Source of the DNA: Desulfobacterales bacterium
Lineage (GTDB): Bacteria > Desulfobacterota > Desulfobacteria > Desulfobacterales > UBA11574
Direction of reading: 5' to 3'
DNA: 13,750 bases
NCBI GenBank assembly: GCA_012974475.1
Contig: JAAXQD010000010.1
Coordinates: forward strand, 1 to 13,750
Both the position numbers and the translations under genes were made by a program. The notes beneath the pieces are model-generated. The model did not search any database, was not told the origin of the DNA, and saw only the letters and a program-made list of their open reading frames with translations. Below are positions 1 to 8,851 of this stretch, piece after piece (within the stretch, counting starts at the first letter, position 1; the number at the start of each line of letters is the position of its first letter).

Positions 1-402
1 ATCATTTATATAATATCCGATTCCGGCACTCAAGTAAGGGCTTATTTTCTGATTCGTTGAAAAGTGGAAGCGTCCGTTCAATATGATGGGAACCTGTTTC
101 AATTCACCAAAATTTACAGGGCTAAAACCAGAAACTTTAAATTCAGTATCTGTTTTGACATAATCGGCGCTCAGTTCAAGAGAGAAATAACTGTGAAGAT
201 AATAGACCAGATTTCCGCCAAACATGGCAGCGTCATCAAAATCGACATCCGTGTCGTCTATACTGTCTCCTGAATAATTAACGTAGCCTATTCTTGCTCC
301 AATGCCAAATTTTCCTTTCATGTCCTGGGCAAAGCCGACCTGCCCAAAAACCAGCAAAAGAGCGACGATAACCAACAGCGGGGCAGCAATTTTATTCCTC
401 AT
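1..402 (-). CDS. OmpW-like outer-membrane beta-barrel protein, N-terminal part (cut by window edge)
   Basis: This frame is read leftwards from an ATG at 402-400 and stays open for 134 codons to the window edge, so the C-terminus is missing. A strong Shine-Dalgarno (GGAGG, complement of 409-413) lies 6 bases before the start. Residues 1-25 form a classic signal peptide: basic MRNK, a hydrophobic core, then GFA before Q26 as the likely signal peptidase I site. The mature part alternates polar and hydrophobic residues in short amphipathic strands with acidic loops (around GDSIDDTDVDFDD). It carries the pattern FGELKQVPIILNGRFHF followed by ISPYLSAGIGYY, which resembles strands and turns of small eight-stranded barrels of the OmpW/OmpA-like type. 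The likely role is a small outer-membrane porin-like protein with unknown substrate. It is transcribed divergently from the genes to its right. The exact family is uncertain without the C-terminus. Confidence 0.82.
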   Translation of the reverse strand, partial: MRNKIAAPLLVIVALLLVFGQVGFAQDMKGKFGIGARIGYVNYSGDSIDDTDVDFDDAAMFGGNLVYYLHSYFSLELSADYVKTDTEFKVSGFSPVNFGELKQVPIILNGRFHFSTNQKISPYLSAGIGYYIND

Positions 403-616
403 ACTTGACCTCCTTTTCCTGTGTTAAAAAACCTGCATTTGCCAAACGTTTTTTTCCTAACCCTTTGCCCCCGGTATTTTTATCCCGGGACAACGGGAAA
501 AATAATGATTTTCTTTGGGAATGTTGAATCTGCACAAAGGGGCGACCCCCCTGAGTTCTGCATCTGAAAAAGGATTTTTTTGTGAATCTGTCAATAATTG
601 GAATTGAACGGTAGTT

Positions 617-892
617 TTGCGTCAACATATGAAAAAGAAATCGGTCTGTCAAAGGAAAAATATATCCGACAAACAGGTTTCTCGTTCTTGGGCCGCCCAG
701 GGTATTACGCATTCCAGAGGGTTTAGAACCGCACCTTCCGCCGGAGCACTTTATCCCCTCGAGCTGTATATTGGCGTTGGAAAAGTGACGGTGCTGGGTG
801 AAGGGATCTATAAATACGATCCCGAAAAATTGGGATTTAAAGAGATATTGATTTTTTTTTCAAAATCATTTATAAAACACCGGACAATTTGA
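617..892 (+). pseudogene. Truncated remnant of a SagB-type nitroreductase/dehydrogenase
   Basis: The 91-codon open frame contains an unmistakable piece of the SagB/ThcOx nitroreductase family. It has a KKKSV segment like the family's basic start, then SWAAQGIT at about residues 24-31, then FRTAPSAGALYPLEL at 36-50 and GIYKYDPEK at 63-71. The R..PSAGA..P stretch belongs to the FMN-binding fold. Family members run to about 200 residues or more; here similarity stops near EIL (residues 76-78), next to a run of nine T, and a short unrelated tail ends at 892. I see no C-terminal nitroreductase half in any frame downstream. The frame begins at a TTG (or an ATG at 629) without a ribosome binding site, and a stop lies just upstream at 605. 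I infer a decayed 5' fragment that is unlikely to make an active flavoenzyme. The HNH gene begins 15 bases after its stop. Confidence 0.72.
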
Positions 893-907
893 ATCTGGGA
901 GAAAGAT

Positions 908-1414
908 ATGGATCAATGTGTTTTGTTGAATGCTGATTATAGCTTTCTGAATATGGTGGACTGGAAACGGGCCATGTGCCTGATCGCAAAAGGCAAGGTG
1001 CAGGTTTTAAGGCAATCTGAAAGGATAATCAGAACGGCGGAAGGTATTGTAGTCAAACTTCCCATTGTAATGAAACTGATAAAACTTATCAGGAAATTAT
1101 ATCTCAACAGAGTGCCATTCAGCAAAAAAAATGTTCTTGTCCGGGACGGATTCAAGTGTGCGTATTGCGGAAACGGTAGCCGAAGACTGACCATCGACCA
1201 TATCATTCCCAAATCGAGGAACGGCAGAGCCACCTTCGAAAACTGCGTTGCTTCCTGCAAGCCGTGTAATAATAAAAAAGGCGGAAGAACCCCTTCGGAA
1301 GCCCGTATGTATCTCAAGATCAAGCCGTATCAGCCGACGATTTCCGAGTTTCTAAATTTGAAGATCAAAAAGTTGGGTATCAATAATGTGTTGAAAGATC
1401 TTGGAATATACTAA
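908..1414 (+). CDS. HNH endonuclease family protein
   Basis: The protein has 168 residues. The C-terminal half is a zinc-type HNH nuclease domain: CxxC at C84/C87, the core LTIDHIIPKSRNG with D97-H98 and P101, then N112, and a second pair C117/C120 followed by NNKKGGRTPSEA. The N-terminal 75 residues (VLLNADYSF, WKRAMCLIAKGKVQVL) match the leader region of a widespread stand-alone chromosomal HNH family rather than a homing enzyme inside an intron. GGGAG at 897-901, six bases before the ATG, supports the start. All expected catalytic and zinc residues are present, so it is probably active, most likely as a metal-dependent DNA nickase or nuclease; the natural target is unknown. It is monocistronic as far as can be seen, with a SagB remnant before it and a strong terminator 49 bases after it. 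There is no methylase or other restriction partner in the window. Confidence 0.88.
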   Translation: MDQCVLLNADYSFLNMVDWKRAMCLIAKGKVQVLRQSERIIRTAEGIVVKLPIVMKLIKLIRKLYLNRVPFSKKNVLVRDGFKCAYCGNGSRRLTIDHIIPKSRNGRATFENCVASCKPCNNKKGGRTPSEARMYLKIKPYQPTISEFLNLKIKKLGINNVLKDLGIY

Positions 1415-1462
1415 CTTTTCACGAAAACTTCGAAACCGGTTTCAGATTTTAGGAGTGCATAG

Positions 1463-1490
1463 CCCGAACAAAAAATTGTTCGGGTTTTTT
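1463..1490 (+). terminator. Rho-independent terminator of the HNH gene
   Basis: A perfect 9-bp stem, CCCGAACAA (1463-1471) with TTGTTCGGG (1476-1484), closes a four-base AAAA loop and is followed at once by six T (1485-1490). This is the standard intrinsic terminator form and lies 49 bases after the HNH stop codon. Confidence 0.93.
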
Positions 1491-1658
1491 GCTGAACTTC
1501 GGCAGACAGCAAATTCCCCCCTGAATGTCGGACCCAGGCATCGTTCCTGTTTCAACGGGGCTGGGTGATGGGCCATCCAATACTAAAATGATTCACAATT
1601 CTCATGCGTGAAGCCTGGGACTGGGCGGTTCAACAATATGCGACCGGCAGGTATTTTC

Positions 1659-1687
1659 TTGACAGTAAATGGATTTAAAAGTACTTT
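1659..1687 (+). promoter_or_regulatory. Weak sigma-70 promoter candidate upstream of ileS
   Basis: A perfect TTGACA (1659-1664) is followed after 17 bases by TACTTT (1682-1687), a poor match to TATAAT. It faces ileS across the palindromic element at 1719-1985. The rest of 1491-1718 shows no ORF or RNA gene that I can recognise. Only the -35 hexamer is strong, so the call is tentative. Confidence 0.3.
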
Positions 1688-1718
1688 TCGATTTTTAAAC
1701 TTATTGTGCGGATTTTAA

Positions 1719-1985
1719 ATTAAACCTAAGTTGAGCGATTGTTGAGTTTGCCGAAGATGCAAGGCATGAGACATGCAGCCGTAGTATGCTACTGCAAATG
1801 TCGCATAACGCAGCAGATTCGGTAAACTCGGCAAGCCCGAAGGGTTTCAAATTGTGACAATCTTGCTTGGATTCCTATCTACCGAGTCGATAATGGTGTT
1901 TAATGCTTTATAACAATATAACCTCCTAATGAGATTATATTTATAATGCACTGGCACAATTTGAAATGCTCAATTTAGGTTAAAT
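1719..1985. repeat. MITE-like palindromic element with terminal inverted repeats
   Basis: The ends, 1719-1736 and 1968-1985, are inverted copies matching at 16 of 18 positions (core AACCTAA/TTAGGTT plus TTGAGC/GCTCAA). Further nested inverted pairs lie inside. GATTGT (1737-1742) faces ACAATC (1857-1862). GAGTTTGCCGAA (1744-1755) faces TTCGGTAAACTC (1818-1829), with a single G-T wobble. A central hairpin has GTAG/CTAC arms within 1771-1800. A perfect 12-bp pair is TTTCAAATTGTG (1845-1856) and CACAATTTGAAA (1955-1966). There is no coding frame. The size, terminal repeats and lack of genes fit a non-autonomous miniature transposable element, or a structured intergenic repeat. No clear target-site duplication was found. 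Its right end lies 13 bases before the ileS Shine-Dalgarno. Confidence 0.62.
1942..1947 (+). promoter_or_regulatory. Possible -10 box inside the repeat, facing ileS
   Basis: A perfect TATAAT (1942-1947) lies in the AT-rich right part of the palindromic element, about 60 bases before the ileS start. No good -35 hexamer stands 16-18 bases upstream (TAACCT at best), so this may be chance in AT-rich DNA. If real, the inserted element would supply the ileS promoter. Confidence 0.25.
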
Positions 1986-2007
1986 AAAGTCCGATTCCGG
2001 AGGACAT

Positions 2008-4812
<2,805 letters not shown>

Positions 4813-4821
4813 ATTTAGCAG

Positions 4822-4852
4822 AATTGATGGACTTTTCACCCACCCGTCAATT
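4822..4852 (+). other. Stem-loop between ileS and lspA
   Basis: AATTGATGG (4822-4830) can pair with CCGTCAATT (4844-4852) as a 9-bp stem with one T-G pair and a 13-base loop. No T-run follows, so it is not a normal terminator. It lies in the 57-base gap before the lspA ribosome binding site and might act as an mRNA processing or stabilising structure. Confidence 0.35.
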
Positions 4853-4869
4853 TTGGGAGTAAAATAAAC

Positions 4870-5385
4870 GTGTTTTCTATTTTTTCAGGCGAATCGAGTT
4901 TCAGATTCGGCAAATATGTGAAACTTGCCGTCATTTCCAGTTTGGTGGTCGGTTTTGACCAGATCACCAAATTTTTAATCTCAAACAAACTTCCACTTCA
5001 CCACTCCATTACGGTGATACCCGGGTTTTTTAGCATCACCCACATTCTTAACCCCGGCGGCGCCTTTGGATTTATGGCAAATCAAAGCTCGAGTATACGC
5101 AGTGTATTTTTCCTCGTGATTTCATCTTTGGCCGTATGCCTGATTTTTTATTTTTATAAAAACACTCCAAAGACCCACCCTTGGCTTGCTTCAGGGTTCG
5201 CCTTGGTGTTCGGAGGTGCCATCGGCAATCTCATTGATAGATTTCGCTTCGGAAGTGTTGTCGATTTTTTAGACGTTTACATGGGAAGTTACCACTGGCC
5301 CGCTTTTAATATCGCCGACAGCGCCATATCCATTGGTATTGCTATTTTTTTGTTCCATCTTCTTTTTAGAAAAATGCCGGAATAA
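4870..5385 (+). CDS. lspA: Lipoprotein signal peptidase (signal peptidase II)
   Basis: This inner-membrane aspartic protease removes the signal peptide from diacylglyceryl-modified prolipoproteins. At 171 residues it has the family length. Conserved boxes are present in order: FDQITKFLIS (29-38), NPGGAFGF (61-68), FGGAIGNLIDRFRFGSVVDFLD (114-135) and FNIADSAISIG (146-156). The catalytic aspartates should be D123 (in NLIDR) and D150 (in NIADS). Four hydrophobic segments fit the four-helix topology: about 17-33, 45-58 with a re-entrant part, 78-96, and 105-123, with a last helix near 151-166. The start is GTG at 4870 with GGGAG at 4855-4859 upstream. It follows ileS closely and is very likely co-transcribed with it. 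Confidence 0.96.
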   Translation: MFSIFSGESSFRFGKYVKLAVISSLVVGFDQITKFLISNKLPLHHSITVIPGFFSITHILNPGGAFGFMANQSSSIRSVFFLVISSLAVCLIFYFYKNTPKTHPWLASGFALVFGGAIGNLIDRFRFGSVVDFLDVYMGSYHWPAFNIADSAISIGIAIFLFHLLFRKMPE

Positions 5386-5445
5386 TCAAAAATGGAACAC
5401 CTCCCGATGAGTTGTAGTTAATTAGGGTAAAATAAAAGAGGGTCA

Positions 5446-5602
5446 TCTCCAATTGAGTAGGGGTGATTATAGAGGGTTCAAGGATTCAAGGGGTCAAGGG
5501 TTCGAGTGAAAACACTAAAGAACAGCGCTGATGAAGCCTTTAGAAAACAAACCCTGGAATCCTTGACTCCTTGGACCCTCTTCTCCAACTAAATTGGAGA
5601 AG
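5446..5602. repeat. Palindromic intergenic element between lspA and holA
   Basis: Long inverted arms at 5472-5502 and 5550-5580 (31 bases each) match at 26 of 31 positions when one is reverse-complemented. They are built of GGGTTCAAGG- and GGGTCAAGG-like units. The left arm is itself repetitive (TTCAAGGATTCAAGGGGTC). The outer pair TCTCCAATT (5446-5454) and AATTGGAGA (5592-5600) extends the symmetry. The middle, 5503-5549, is unpaired apart from CTAAAG/CTTTAG. There is no coding sense, although the holA frame stays open through the last few codons from a TTG at 5571. The structure fits a dispersed palindromic repeat or a miniature element. Confidence 0.62.
5580..5602 (+). promoter_or_regulatory. 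Hairpin covering the holA ribosome binding site
   Basis: CTTCTCCAA (5580-5588) pairs perfectly over 9 bp with TTGGAGAAG (5594-5602), closing a CTAAA loop. The only good Shine-Dalgarno for holA, GGAGAAG (5596-5602), lies wholly in the right arm, 13 bases before the ATG at 5616. Folding would mask it, which would lower or regulate translation. The fold is seen in the sequence; the effect is inferred. Confidence 0.5.
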
Positions 5603-5615
5603 AACCAAAAAAAAT

Positions 5616-7091
5616 ATGTCTGAAATCAATTATAAAGAACTCAAAAATTATTTGATGGGGTTCGAAAAAAAACGAAAACCCGAAGCCCCTGCACCGGTAT
5701 ATCTGATCTACGGAGAAGAACTGCTGTGGAATACCGCGCTCGAAACCCTTTTGGATGCACTGATTCCCGGAAAAGACAGGAGCCTTAACTATGACCCGGT
5801 TGACGGCACCAATGAAAATATTAAAGCAGCCATCGAGGGGGTCAACACCTATTCACTTTTGTCCGGGACAAAGGTCGTTGCCATTATCGATTCCAAGATA
5901 TTCTATTCAAAGCAGGATGAGGGCAGTCTTCTTGAAAATGCAAAAACGGCATTCGAAGCGGAAAATATGAAAGCGGCAGCGAAATACCTTTTAAGTCTTA
6001 TGGGACTTATGAACCTGACGTTTGAGGATATCAGCTTGGAGAATAGAAGCAAAACATTGAAGCTCGATCCGGAAAAATTCGGCGATGCCGCATGGTTCGA
6101 TAAAATCGTTACGTATTGCACGGATAAAAAGCTTTCCATACCGTCCGAAGGAGATAATGCCGCCCTTCTCCAGAAGGCCGTTGAAAAAGGATTTCCAAAA
6201 GGGAACCATCTAATCATTACCACCGATATGGTCGATAAACGCCGGAAGCTTTATAAAATCATACTAAAAAATGGGGTGGTTATTAATTGTTCCGTCCCAA
6301 AGGGCGCTCGGAGGGCAGACCAGCTGGCCCAGGAAGCCGTCCTCGTCGAACAGATGGAGACCTTGCTCCATGGATCAGGGAAAACAATGGATCGGCGAAC
6401 ATTTCGGGCCATGTATGAATTGACCGGATTCGACCTGCGGATCTTTTCCGAGAATCTCAATACACTGATCTCTTATGTGGGCGATCGAAAAAAGATTGCC
6501 CAAGACGATGTTAAGAATGTTCTTAAGCGAACAAAAAAAGATCCCATATATGAATTCACCAATGCCGTATCAGATCGGAATGTTGAAAAATCGTTCTTTT
6601 TTCTGAATTCTCTATTATCCGACAATCTTCACCCGCTTCAGATTCTGGCTGCCATCACAAATCAGATTAGAAAGCTTTTGGTCGTCAGAGGTTTTATCGA
6701 AAGCCCACATGGCAAGCCCTGGCATTCTGGAATTCAATACGGGCAATTTAAAAGCGGTATTATGCCGGCGATACAAAGATATGACCGAGATATTTTAAAT
6801 CAGCTCGAAGAGTGGGATGATATGCTTTCAAAAAATGTGGGTACGAATCAATCAAGATCAGAAAAAGTGGGGAGAAAGAAAAAAAAACCAACGGCCACCG
6901 ACCTCGTGATCGCCAAGAACCCACAGAGCCCATATCCTGTTTACCAAATGCTCTTAAAATCCGAAAAATTTACCACCCATGAGCTGATTGCTGCTTTTGA
7001 AAAATTAAGCGAGGCGGATCTCCGGCTGAAGTCCACGAGGCAGAGCCAAAAACTTGTATTGGAGCAGGCTATTCTGGGTATCTGCCGATAG
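5616..7091 (+). CDS. holA: DNA polymerase III subunit delta, enlarged
   Basis: Delta is the clamp-loader subunit that opens the beta sliding clamp. The N-terminus (NYKELKNYL, then PVYLIYGEELLWNTAL at about 27-42) is the typical delta start, and KVVAIIDSKIF at 86-96 matches the core strand. NHLIITTDMVDKRRKLYKIIL (197-217) is the usual 'DKRKKLYK' block. FDLRIFSENLNTLISYVGDRKKIAQDDV and FTNAVSDRNVEKSFFFLNSLL lead into the C-terminal collar helices. At 491 residues it is far longer than the roughly 340 of E. coli. Extra residues lie at about 97-195 and near 365-440, the latter with a basic KKKK patch at 421-424. I chose ATG 5616 because family similarity begins there; the frame is open to a TTG at 5571 inside the upstream palindrome. 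It lies 230 bases after lspA. Confidence 0.87.
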   Translation: MSEINYKELKNYLMGFEKKRKPEAPAPVYLIYGEELLWNTALETLLDALIPGKDRSLNYDPVDGTNENIKAAIEGVNTYSLLSGTKVVAIIDSKIFYSKQDEGSLLENAKTAFEAENMKAAAKYLLSLMGLMNLTFEDISLENRSKTLKLDPEKFGDAAWFDKIVTYCTDKKLSIPSEGDNAALLQKAVEKGFPKGNHLIITTDMVDKRRKLYKIILKNGVVINCSVPKGARRADQLAQEAVLVEQMETLLHGSGKTMDRRTFRAMYELTGFDLRIFSENLNTLISYVGDRKKIAQDDVKNVLKRTKKDPIYEFTNAVSDRNVEKSFFFLNSLLSDNLHPLQILAAITNQIRKLLVVRGFIESPHGKPWHSGIQYGQFKSGIMPAIQRYDRDILNQLEEWDDMLSKNVGTNQSRSEKVGRKKKKPTATDLVIAKNPQSPYPVYQMLLKSEKFTTHELIAAFEKLSEADLRLKSTRQSQKLVLEQAILGICR

Positions 7092-7134
7092 TGCATCGTG
7101 GGAAACGGCGTGCGTCGCCTGAAAGGAAAAATTT

Positions 7135-7353
7135 ATGGGCTTTATCAGACGACAGGAAGAACGTTTGGCGATCCGTTTATTGACCTGGCAATACCAGAGG
7201 ATTAAAATGCCGATTCCAGCGATGGAAGCATTGGAGATTCATGCCGCCGGACTCGTAGATGACGCCCATAAAATTGCACGGGAAAGGGGACGCAATGTTG
7301 TAGGCATCCTCAAAGAGTTGATCGCCGATATCAGAAAACGGGAAAAAGATTAA
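7135..7353 (+). CDS. Small helical hypothetical protein (72 aa)
   Basis: I do not recognise a function. The 72-residue product is charged and looks alpha-helical throughout: a basic N-terminus (MGFIRRQEERLAIRLLTWQYQR), a short proline break (KMPIP at 24-28), then amphipathic helices (MEALEIHAAGLVDDAHKIARERG, NVVGILKELIADIRKREKD). It has no signal peptide, membrane segment or cysteine. The start is supported by AGGAAAA a few bases before the ATG. It lies 43 bases after holA in the same direction, so it is probably the last gene of that unit. The codon use and spacing look real, but without comparison this stays a conserved-hypothetical guess. Confidence 0.6.
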   Translation: MGFIRRQEERLAIRLLTWQYQRIKMPIPAMEALEIHAAGLVDDAHKIARERGRNVVGILKELIADIRKREKD

Positions 7354-7413
7354 TTCGACAACACGATTTGGATAGAATGCAGGATACGATTGTACAACTT
7401 GAACATTATTTTG

Positions 7414-7442
7414 TTGAAAAAGAATCCACAGTGTGCTATTCA
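7414..7442 (+). promoter_or_regulatory. Weak promoter candidate before livK
   Basis: TTGAAA (7414-7419) and TATTCA (7437-7442) are separated by exactly 17 bases in the 174-base gap before the binding-protein gene. The -10 match is poor. A promoter is expected here because this is the start of the importer operon; this is only the best candidate. Confidence 0.25.
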
Positions 7443-7515
7443 GCCAAATCAATTAAGCAGACAAAATGATTGCTCTTGTTATTGCAATTAATACAGCATG
7501 TTAACTAGTCTGAAG

Positions 7516-7524
7516 AAAGGAGGT
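7516..7524 (+). promoter_or_regulatory. Ribosome binding site that sets the livK start
   Basis: AAAGGAGGT is nearly complementary to the 16S rRNA tail and stands just before the ATG at 7528. The in-frame ATG at 7498 lies upstream of this site and would put charged residues before the signal peptide, so 7528 is preferred. Confidence 0.85.
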
Positions 7525-7527
7525 CGT

Positions 7528-8700
7528 ATGCGAAAAGGTTTGTTTTTTATTGTTTCATGTCTGGTGATCGGTCTCATCTTTACCCCCTGTGCCTGGAGTA
7601 AGACCAAGACCATCAAGATCGGTATCAACGCCCCCATGACCGGAGACATTCCCAAGGTCGGCGAAGGATCGAAATTTGCAGCCGAGATGTGGCTTGAGGA
7701 CATCAAGGCAGCCGGTGGACTTGAGGTCGGAGGAAAGAAGTATCCTGTTGAAGTGGTCATCGAAGATAACGAGTCCAAAGCGGAATCCGCTGTCAAGGTG
7801 AACACAAAGATGATCACCGAAGACGAAGTCCTTTTCATTGTCGGACCTCAGTCTTCCAAGCAGGCGATACCCGCGGGAGAAGTGGCCAATAATTACAAAA
7901 CCCCCATGATCAGCCCTTGGTCAACCAACCCCGACACTACCAAGGACCGGCCATTTGTTTTTCGCGGCTGCTTTCTGGATCCATTCCAGGGGCCCGTGCT
8001 GGCCAATTTCATCAAGGAAGAGTTCGGGTTCTCTAAAGCTGCGGTGCTTTACGACGTTGCCAGCGACTACCCCAAGGGGCTTGCAGAGTTCTTTAAAGAA
8101 GCCTGGGAAAAGGTCAACGGTCCCGGATCCGTAGTGGCTTTTGAAAGTTTCACCACCAAGGATGCCGATTTCAGTTCTCAGTTGACGAAGATCATAAGAT
8201 CAGGCGCCGAGGTACTGTTTACGCCGCAGTACTACAATGAGGTCGCTCTGATCGTTCAACAAGCCCATGAGCTGGGTTGGAATAAACCGATTGTGGGCAG
8301 CGACAGCTGGGGCTCGGCTGAAACCGTAGAACTTTGCGGAAAAGACTGCTACGGCCTTTTCTTCAGCACGCATTATGCCGCGGCCGGAGCCAAAGGGGCG
8401 ACCAAGGCGTTTATCGATCGATACAACAAAAAGCACGGGTATGTACCCGACGATGTGGCGGCCCTGACCTGGGATGCCCTGGGCCTCGTGAAAGCGTCTA
8501 TCCAATCTTGCGGCAAGATTACAGGAAACGTCGAGAAGGACCGCCAATGCATCCGTGACGCAATGGCCAACATCAAGGAATTCGACGGTATCACCGGAAA
8601 AATGACCTTCACCGAGGATGGCGACCCCATCAAGTGTGCCGTTTTGGTGAGGATTAGCGATAAAGGCGAATACGAGTTCTACAAGTCGGTTTGTCCATAA
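7528..8700 (+). CDS. livK: Branched-chain amino acid/amide ABC transporter, periplasmic binding protein
   Basis: This is a type I periplasmic binding protein of the Leu/Ile/Val/amide (HAAT) family, 390 residues. Residues 1-24 are a signal peptide: MRKG, a hydrophobic core, then AWS before K25 as the likely cleavage site. The C21 context (FTPC) is not a good lipobox, so a soluble protein is more likely than a lipoprotein. The mature start TIKIGINAPMTGDIPKVGEGSKFAAE is typical of the family. VLFIVGPQSSKQAIPAGEVANNYKTPMISPWSTNP is the usual ligand-site region, followed by AAVLYDVASDYPKGLAEFF and FTTKDADFSSQLTKI. Seven cysteines in the mature chain, including CGKDC, suggest disulfides in the periplasm. 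The true ligand may be an amino acid, amide or related small acid; the sequence alone does not decide it. It is the first gene of the liv cluster. Confidence 0.93.
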   Translation: MRKGLFFIVSCLVIGLIFTPCAWSKTKTIKIGINAPMTGDIPKVGEGSKFAAEMWLEDIKAAGGLEVGGKKYPVEVVIEDNESKAESAVKVNTKMITEDEVLFIVGPQSSKQAIPAGEVANNYKTPMISPWSTNPDTTKDRPFVFRGCFLDPFQGPVLANFIKEEFGFSKAAVLYDVASDYPKGLAEFFKEAWEKVNGPGSVVAFESFTTKDADFSSQLTKIIRSGAEVLFTPQYYNEVALIVQQAHELGWNKPIVGSDSWGSAETVELCGKDCYGLFFSTHYAAAGAKGATKAFIDRYNKKHGYVPDDVAALTWDALGLVKASIQSCGKITGNVEKDRQCIRDAMANIKEFDGITGKMTFTEDGDPIKCAVLVRISDKGEYEFYKSVCP

Positions 8701-8740
8701 ACCTAAGTCCTAGCGTTTAATTTGTACACATATTAATGAA

Positions 8741-8759
8741 TGGGATAGGTTTTATCCCA
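8741..8759. other. Short perfect inverted repeat after livK
   Basis: TGGGATA (8741-8747) and TATCCCA (8753-8759) form a 7-bp stem with a GGTTT loop, 40 bases after the livK stop and ahead of the main terminator. It may protect the 3' end of the binding-protein mRNA or be an operator; no T-run follows. Confidence 0.4.
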
Positions 8760-8784
8760 AAAGGAGCTATCGCAGATTTCTTAT

Positions 8785-8829
8785 AAAAAGGGCGGGTCAG
8801 GGTGATGAGCTCTAGGCCCGCCTTTTTTT
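8785..8829 (+). terminator. Terminator/attenuator between livK and livH
   Basis: GGCGGG (8791-8796) pairs with CCCGCC (8817-8822). An A-run before it (8785-8789) and seven T after it (8823-8829) extend the stem, which closes a 20-base loop. The form is that of an intrinsic terminator, just 22 bases before the livH start. In binding-protein operons such a site often lets much more binding protein than permease be made. That role is inferred here. Confidence 0.8.
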
Positions 8830-8851
8830 GAAAGAACAGGGATTAAACTCA

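Noticed and set aside
483..498. TCCCG/CGGGA stem-loop in the leader of the outer-membrane protein gene, considered as a terminator.
   Set aside because: The stem is only 5 bp and no T-run follows on either strand.
392..712. A 106-codon minus-strand frame spanning the omp start and the SagB remnant.
   Set aside because: It runs antisense through the conserved SagB segment, has no family resemblance, and the omp start with its strong ribosome binding site uses another frame.
908..1414. HNH protein as part of a homing intron, phage or restriction system.
   Set aside because: There is no intron structure, phage gene, methylase or integrase nearby, and its N-terminal region fits a stand-alone chromosomal family.
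1415..2007. Possible T-box or other known riboswitch before ileS.
   Set aside because: I see no T-box consensus, specifier loop or antiterminator; the structure there is explained by inverted repeats.
8698..8708. TAAACCTAAGT after livK equals the left end of the palindromic element at 1721-1731.
   Set aside because: An 11-base match is expected by chance many times in a window this size, and the similarity does not continue.
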